The notes beneath the pieces are model-generated. The model was not told the origin of the DNA. It was given only the letters and a program-made list of their open reading frames with translations, and ran no database searches. This document shows, piece after piece, positions 59,962 through 64,000 of a stretch of DNA of 64,000 bases. Origin of the DNA: Glycomyces buryatensis (GTDB lineage Bacteria; Actinomycetota; Actinomycetes; Mycobacteriales; Micromonosporaceae); NCBI RefSeq assembly GCF_004912275.1, contig NZ_STGY01000042.1, positions 30,710-94,709 on the forward strand, in the 5' to 3' direction. The position numbers and the translations under genes are program-made. The number at the start of each line of letters is the position of its first letter. Position 1 is the first letter of the stretch.

Positions 59962-60001
59962 GGTCTGCGGGCGCTTGCGGCGCCGCCGCCTGCCCGAGAC
60001 C
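59962..60001 (+). promoter_or_regulatory. Expression-platform hairpin of the riboswitch
   Basis: GGTCTGCGGGC pairs with GCCCGAGACC (one bulged G) across a GC-rich loop that can itself fold (GCGGCGCCGC). It ends 27 bp before the start codon at 60028. It may be a terminator or sequester the ribosome site in the cobalamin-bound state. Confidence 0.6.
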
Positions 60002-60027
60002 CCGCGCGCTTCAGGAAAGGTCAGGCA

Positions 60028-61350
60028 ATGCGCCATCAGCCCAAACGGCGACTGCTCACAGCGGCGGCCGCCGCGGTTCTGCCCATCGCCGTTCTCGGCA
60101 CCGCCGCTGCCCCGGCTCACGCCCAGGACTCCGAGCCGTTCGCCGCCCCGGCGGCGGCCGGTGCGGCCTGGCTCGCCGCCCAGGCGGACGGGCCGTCCTG
60201 GTCCGACGGCGACATCGGCACCTCCCTGGACGCGGTCATCGGCCTCATGGCCGCGCGCGTGGGGACCGACCAGGTCCAGACCACGCTCGAATGGCTCAAT
60301 GACGAGGACGTCCTCTCCTCCTATGTCTACCCTCCGAGCGACGAGTCCGAGGACCCCGCGCTCAATGCGGGCGGCGCCGGGAAGGTCATGTACGTCGTGG
60401 CCACCGCGGGCGGGGACCCGACCGATTTCGGCGGGATCAGGCTCGCCGCCGAGGTGACCGCCGCCCAGACCGAGACGGGCGGCTTCGGCGACGGCAGTGT
60501 CCAGAACACGTCCTGGGCGGTCCTGGGCCTGTCGCGCACCGACCAGGGGGCGAACGCCGAGGCGGGGGCCGCGCTCGCCGCCGCCCAGTGCGATGACGGC
60601 GGCTTCAGCTACGCGGACGTGGACGCCGACGGCGGCGCCGACTGCGTCTCCGACCCCGACACCACCGGCATCGCCGTCGCCGCTCTCGCGGTCTTGGAGG
60701 GCGATGACGTCACCGCCGCGCTCGACGGCGCGGTGATGTGGTTGGAGAACAACCAGTCCGAGAACGGCGGCTTCGACGCCGGATTCGGCGAGAACGCCTC
60801 CTCGACGGCGATGGCCGCGCAGGCGTTCTTTGCGACCGAGCGCTCGGGCGCGGCCGAGCGGGCCACTTCGTTCCTCATCGAACTCCAGCTGGGCTGCGAC
60901 ACCGATGCGGCCGGTGCGTTCATGGCGTCCGACCCCGAGGATCCCGAATACGGGGAGTCCATGCGGCTCTTGGCGACCGCGCAGTCGCTCGTCGCCGTCG
61001 CCGGTCAGAACCTGGCCACGCTCGACGCCTCCGAGTCGACCGCTGACATCCCGGTCCTGGACTGCGAGGGCGGGACCGACGCCGCCAGCCCCGCCGACGA
61101 GGCGGTCTCCTCCGACTCCGATGCGTGGATTCCGTGGGTCATCGTCGCCGCGGCGCTGTTGTTGATCGCGCTCGTCGCCTACCTGATCGTCCGCGCCCGC
61201 CGCGGCGGTGACGGCGGCGCCGAGGGTGCGGCCGAGGGCGGCGCCGCTTCCGATGCCGCGGATGCCGACGAGACTGGCGAGACCGGCGAATCCGAGGACG
61301 GATCCGCTGGCGAGGGCGGCGACGGATCCGACCGGGACCAGCGCGGCTGA
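60028..61350 (+). CDS. Membrane-anchored intrinsic-factor-like alpha/alpha-barrel protein
   Basis: A 440-residue secreted protein. A signal peptide ends about residue 32 (AAAPAHA). Residues 35-340 form an alpha/alpha toroid with repeats ending in GGF (ETGGFGDGS, DDGGFSY, ENGGFDAGF), the fold of terpene cyclases and of the cobalamin-binding domain of animal intrinsic factor. A C-terminal span (IPWVIVAAALLLIALVAYLIV, about 372-392) anchors it with an acidic tail. The ATG at 60028 has AGGAAAGG upstream; the frame is open earlier. A cobalamin riboswitch precedes it and a DUF4430-like protein follows. Inferred role: cell-surface capture of a cobamide. Confidence 0.8.
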   Translation: MRHQPKRRLLTAAAAAVLPIAVLGTAAAPAHAQDSEPFAAPAAAGAAWLAAQADGPSWSDGDIGTSLDAVIGLMAARVGTDQVQTTLEWLNDEDVLSSYVYPPSDESEDPALNAGGAGKVMYVVATAGGDPTDFGGIRLAAEVTAAQTETGGFGDGSVQNTSWAVLGLSRTDQGANAEAGAALAAAQCDDGGFSYADVDADGGADCVSDPDTTGIAVAALAVLEGDDVTAALDGAVMWLENNQSENGGFDAGFGENASSTAMAAQAFFATERSGAAERATSFLIELQLGCDTDAAGAFMASDPEDPEYGESMRLLATAQSLVAVAGQNLATLDASESTADIPVLDCEGGTDAASPADEAVSSDSDAWIPWVIVAAALLLIALVAYLIVRARRGGDGGAEGAAEGGAASDAADADETGETGESEDGSAGEGGDGSDRDQRG

Positions 61351-61949
61351 TGACCGTCAGTCCCTCGCGGACGCTGGCCGGGGCCGGGGCGGCACTCGCC
61401 GTCCTGGCCTCCGTCCTCATTCCGGCCACTCCCGCGGCGGCCCATGGCCACTGCGAGGGCGTGACCGTCGTGGTCGACTTCGGCTCCGTCGCCACCGGCG
61501 CGGACACCGAACCGGCGATCGGCTGCGCCCAGGCACCCGCCGACGGGCTCGATGCGCTCATCGGCGCCGGATTCGACATCACCGAGGTCGCCTCGTTCCC
61601 GGGTATGGTGTGCCGCATCGACGACCTGCCCGAGACCGACTGCGCCGTCGCGCCTCCGGCCGGCGCTTCCTGGGCGTATTGGAGGGCCTCGGCGAGCGAC
61701 ACGAAGTGGACGTTCTCCAGCGTCGGCGCCGCGCAGGCCGAACCGGGCGAGGGCGACCTCGAAGGCTGGGTCTTCGGCGACGGCACCGCCCCGCCCTCGA
61801 TCTCGCCCAGGCAGGCGGCCGCCGCCGACGCCGACCATGTCTCCGATGAGGACGAGGGCGGCTCGCCGACCTGGTTGATCGCCGTCGTCGTCCTCGCCGG
61901 AATCGCCGGGCTGGTCATATGGCGGCTGCGGGCCGGCAAGCACACGTGA
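61350..61949 (+). CDS. Membrane-anchored DUF4430/transcobalamin-like protein
   Basis: A 199-residue secreted protein. A signal peptide ends about residue 31 (ATPAAAHG). Residues 35-150 resemble the DUF4430 beta domain that forms the second part of intrinsic factor and transcobalamin: VTVVVDFGS, GLDALIGAGFDITEV, MVCRIDDLPETDC, WAYWRASASDTKWTFSSVGA. A C-terminal span (about 170-190, PTWLIAVVVLAGIAGLVIWRL) anchors it. It is coupled to the previous gene by TGATG. The two proteins look like a split version of the animal B12 carriers. Confidence 0.75.
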   Translation: MTVSPSRTLAGAGAALAVLASVLIPATPAAAHGHCEGVTVVVDFGSVATGADTEPAIGCAQAPADGLDALIGAGFDITEVASFPGMVCRIDDLPETDCAVAPPAGASWAYWRASASDTKWTFSSVGAAQAEPGEGDLEGWVFGDGTAPPSISPRQAAAADADHVSDEDEGGSPTWLIAVVVLAGIAGLVIWRLRAGKHT

Positions 61950-63130
61950 ACGCGCGCAGCGCCAGAGCGGCCGCTCCGCGGGGGTCCGGCGCGCCGGGTC
62001 GCACCGCGAAAGGCCACGAGGTGAGCGGCCACGGCGCGAACGGGTCCGGTCCGAGGCGGCGCGGCGCGCATCCGGTCGCCTGGTGGGGGTGGGCGCTGCT
62101 GCTCGCCACCGCCGCCAGCCGCACCGGCAATCCGTGGCTGCTGCTCCTCATCGCCGCCGTCGCGGGACTCGTCGTCGTCTTCTGTCGCGGCGACGAGCCG
62201 TGGTCGGGCGCCTATCGGGTGTTCCTCTTCATCGGTTTGAGCGCCATCGCCGTTCGCATGGTCTTCTATGTCGTCTTCGGCGGCTCCGACGGGTCCACAG
62301 TGCTGTTCGCGCTGCCCTCGGTGACGCTCCCGGACTGGGCCGCCGGCTTTCGGCTCGGCGGCGTGGTCACCCTCGAGGGCGCCCTAGCGGCCCTCTACGA
62401 CGGCCTGCGGCTCGCCACGCTCCTGGTGTGCGTCGGCGCCGCCAATGCCCTGGCGAGCCCGCGCCGACTGCTGCGATCGGTCCCGGCCGCGCTGTACGAG
62501 GTGAGCGTCGCGGTCGTCGTCGCCCTCTCGGTCGCCCCCCAGCTGGTGCAGGGCGTCGCCCGTATCCGCAGGGCGCGCGCCCTGCGCGGCAACACCAGAC
62601 GCAATCCCGCCGACCTCATGCGCACGGTCGTCGCCCCCGTCCTGCACGACGCGCTCGACCGGTCGCTCGCGCTCGCCGCCGCGATGGCCTCGCGCGGCTA
62701 CGGCCGATCCGCCGGAATCCCGGCGCCCGCCCGGCGCACGACCTCCGCGTTCCTCCTCATCGGACTGCTGGGGTTGTGCGCGGGCGCGTACGCCTCCCTG
62801 TCCTCGGTCATCCCCTCGCCCCTCGCCTGGGGCCTCCTCGCCGCCGGCGCGGCCGCCGCGACCTGCGGTATCGCCTTCGCCTCCAAGCGCGTCCCGCACA
62901 CCCGCTACCGCCCGGACGCCTTCGGTTCCCGCGACTGGGCGATCCTCGCGTCCGGTGCGGCCGCCGTCGCCGGAACCGTCCTCTCAGGATATTTCGAATT
63001 CGGGTTGCTGTGGCCGGCAACGAATCCGCCCCAGGTGCCGCCGCTGCCCCTGGCCGCCACGTGCGGGGTGCTCCTCGCCGCCGCACCGGCCATGCTGGTA
63101 CCCACGCAGACCAAGGAGGGCCCCGCATGA
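61946..63130 (+). CDS. ECF transporter transmembrane protein EcfT (CbiQ family)
   Basis: A 394-residue integral membrane protein, the T component of an ECF-type importer. It has about eight spans, with the two Arg/Ala coupling stretches visible: ALASPRRLLRSVPAALYEVSVAVVVALSVAPQLV and RIRRARALRGNT...MASRGYGRS. The GTG start at 61946 overlaps the previous stop. The basic N-terminus of about 40 residues is unusual. It couples the ATPases to a substrate-binding S component, which must lie beyond the window or elsewhere. Confidence 0.9.
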   Translation: MNARSARAAAPRGSGAPGRTAKGHEVSGHGANGSGPRRRGAHPVAWWGWALLLATAASRTGNPWLLLLIAAVAGLVVVFCRGDEPWSGAYRVFLFIGLSAIAVRMVFYVVFGGSDGSTVLFALPSVTLPDWAAGFRLGGVVTLEGALAALYDGLRLATLLVCVGAANALASPRRLLRSVPAALYEVSVAVVVALSVAPQLVQGVARIRRARALRGNTRRNPADLMRTVVAPVLHDALDRSLALAAAMASRGYGRSAGIPAPARRTTSAFLLIGLLGLCAGAYASLSSVIPSPLAWGLLAAGAAAATCGIAFASKRVPHTRYRPDAFGSRDWAILASGAAAVAGTVLSGYFEFGLLWPATNPPQVPPLPLAATCGVLLAAAPAMLVPTQTKEGPA

Positions 63131-64000
63131 TCCACTTCGCCGACGTGACGTTCGGCTACGATGCCCACCCGGTCCTCGACGGCGTCTCCTTCGACATTCC
63201 CGAAGGCGAGTTCTGCCTGCTTGTCGGCACGACCGGCGCGGGGAAATCGACGCTGCTCCAGTCGATCAACGGCCTCGTCCCGCGCTTCACCGGCGGCACC
63301 ATGGCCGGCGACATCCACGTCAACGGGCGCAGCGTGCGCGGCGCCGCACCGGCCGACCTGGCCGACATCGTCGGCTACGTCGCCCAAGACCCCCTGGCGG
63401 GCTTCGTCACCGACGACGTCGAACTCGAACTCGCCTACACCGCTGAACAACTCGGCCTCGCACCCGCCGTGATGCGCAAGCGCGTCACCGAGATCGTCGA
63501 CCTCCTCGGCCTCGCCGACGTACGCGGCCGCACCCTGGCCGCGCTCTCCTCCGGCCAGCGCCAGCGGGTCGCGATCGGCGCGGCCCTGGTCGCGGGGCCG
63601 TCGGCGCTGGTGCTGGACGAGCCGACGTCGGCCCTCGATCCCGGTGCGGCCGATGAGGTGCTGTCGGCGCTGCACCGTCTCGTCCATGATCTGGGGGTGA
63701 CGGTGCTGCTCGCCGAGCACCGGCTGGAGCGGGTGGCGCAGTATGCGGATTCGGCGCTGCTCCTGCACGGCGGCAAGGTGATGGCCGGTTCGGTCGGGGA
63801 GGTGTTGGCGGTGAGTCCGGTGGCGCCTCCGGTGGTGCGGCTCGGGAAGGTCGCGGGCTGGGCGGGGCCGCCGGTGACGATCCGCGAGGCCCGTCGTCAT
63901 GCGGCGCCGCTGCGGGCGGCCCTCGCCGTGGAGTCGGTGCCGTCGGATGCCGCGGCCGCGGTCGGTCCGGCACTGCTGTGGACGGACGCCTTGACCGTCG
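63127..64000 (+). CDS. ECF transporter ATP-binding protein EcfA (partial)
   Basis: An ABC ATPase that continues beyond the window end. The first about 290 residues carry Walker A LVGTTGAGKSTLLQS (34-41 core), the Q loop IVGYVAQDPLAGFVTDDVELELAY, signature LSSGQRQRVAIG and Walker B ALVLDEPTSALDPG followed by the His switch LAEHRLERV. It is coupled by ATGA to EcfT. It may be a fusion with a second ATPase half, as in many actinobacterial ECF transporters; the end is not visible. Confidence 0.9.
   Translation, partial: MIHFADVTFGYDAHPVLDGVSFDIPEGEFCLLVGTTGAGKSTLLQSINGLVPRFTGGTMAGDIHVNGRSVRGAAPADLADIVGYVAQDPLAGFVTDDVELELAYTAEQLGLAPAVMRKRVTEIVDLLGLADVRGRTLAALSSGQRQRVAIGAALVAGPSALVLDEPTSALDPGAADEVLSALHRLVHDLGVTVLLAEHRLERVAQYADSALLLHGGKVMAGSVGEVLAVSPVAPPVVRLGKVAGWAGPPVTIREARRHAAPLRAALAVESVPSDAAAAVGPALLWTDALTV

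Overview
The window is 64 kb of high-GC actinobacterial chromosome. Codons end mostly in G or C, Shine-Dalgarno sites are GGAG-type, and genes overlap by ATGA or TGATG throughout. BldC next to a valine/leucine dehydrogenase and a DUF3073 gene is an arrangement I recall from Streptomyces and relatives. DUF397/Scr1-type regulators, ESX-type small proteins, an actinobacterial Tad locus, DisA, and ABC sugar importers lacking their own ATPase all fit a filamentous or spore-forming actinomycete. A Glycomyces- or Micromonospora-like organism is my guess; no marker gene in the window settles the genus. I saw no rRNA, tRNA, CRISPR array or transposase.

Layout. 1-4.2 kb: two arms of a long diverged inverted repeat (1-668 and 2811-3500) enclose an XRE/DUF5753 regulator with its DUF397 partner and two small divergent genes; a gene-poor stretch follows. 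4.2-6.6 kb: a TfoX-like gene and a four-gene ESX-type cassette (YbaB-like, EspC-like, large helical substrate-like protein, small membrane protein). 6.8-13.0 kb: a sugar operon (binding protein, two permeases, Gfo/Idh/MocA oxidoreductase, GH13 glucosidase). 13.1-14.4 kb: a DUF4143 ATPase preceded by four motifs exactly 23 bp apart. 15-22.3 kb: disA, pgsB-pgsC (poly-gamma-glutamate synthesis), mutY, a PrsW-type protease and an exported protein. 22.6-25.6 kb: bldC, a conserved unknown, valine/leucine dehydrogenase, DUF3073. 25.8-35.2 kb: membrane proteins, an aldehyde dehydrogenase, an orphan pstB with a PHO-box-like site, and an NHL/thioredoxin protein. 35.6-39.1 kb: a three-gene 2-oxoacid dehydrogenase operon. 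40.6-43.9 kb: dimethylarginine hydrolase, a MmyB-type regulator and a divergent NAD(P)H oxidoreductase with an abnormal tail. 43.9-49.5 kb: a complete overlapping Tad/Flp pilus operon. 49.7-55.6 kb: aldose epimerase, citrate synthase, serC, a fructosamine-kinase-like gene, moaA and a moaD-like gene. 55.6-58.8 kb: two DnaA-box-like sites and a dense cluster of stem-loops, then a minimal UvrD-like helicase and a MinD/ParA-like ATPase. 59.0-64.0 kb: a TetR regulator, a cobalamin riboswitch, and an operon encoding a split intrinsic-factor/transcobalamin-like pair plus an ECF transporter that runs off the end.

The most interesting unit is 59.7-64.0 kb. There a cobalamin riboswitch precedes a secreted, membrane-anchored alpha/alpha-barrel protein and a separate DUF4430-like protein, the two domains that make up animal intrinsic factor and transcobalamin. 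Both are translationally coupled to EcfT and EcfA. This predicts a cell-surface vitamin B12 (or cobamide) capture and import system. Next in interest are the structured non-coding region beside the helicase and ParA-like pair, the long inverted repeat, and the 23-bp phased motifs before the DUF4143 ATPase.
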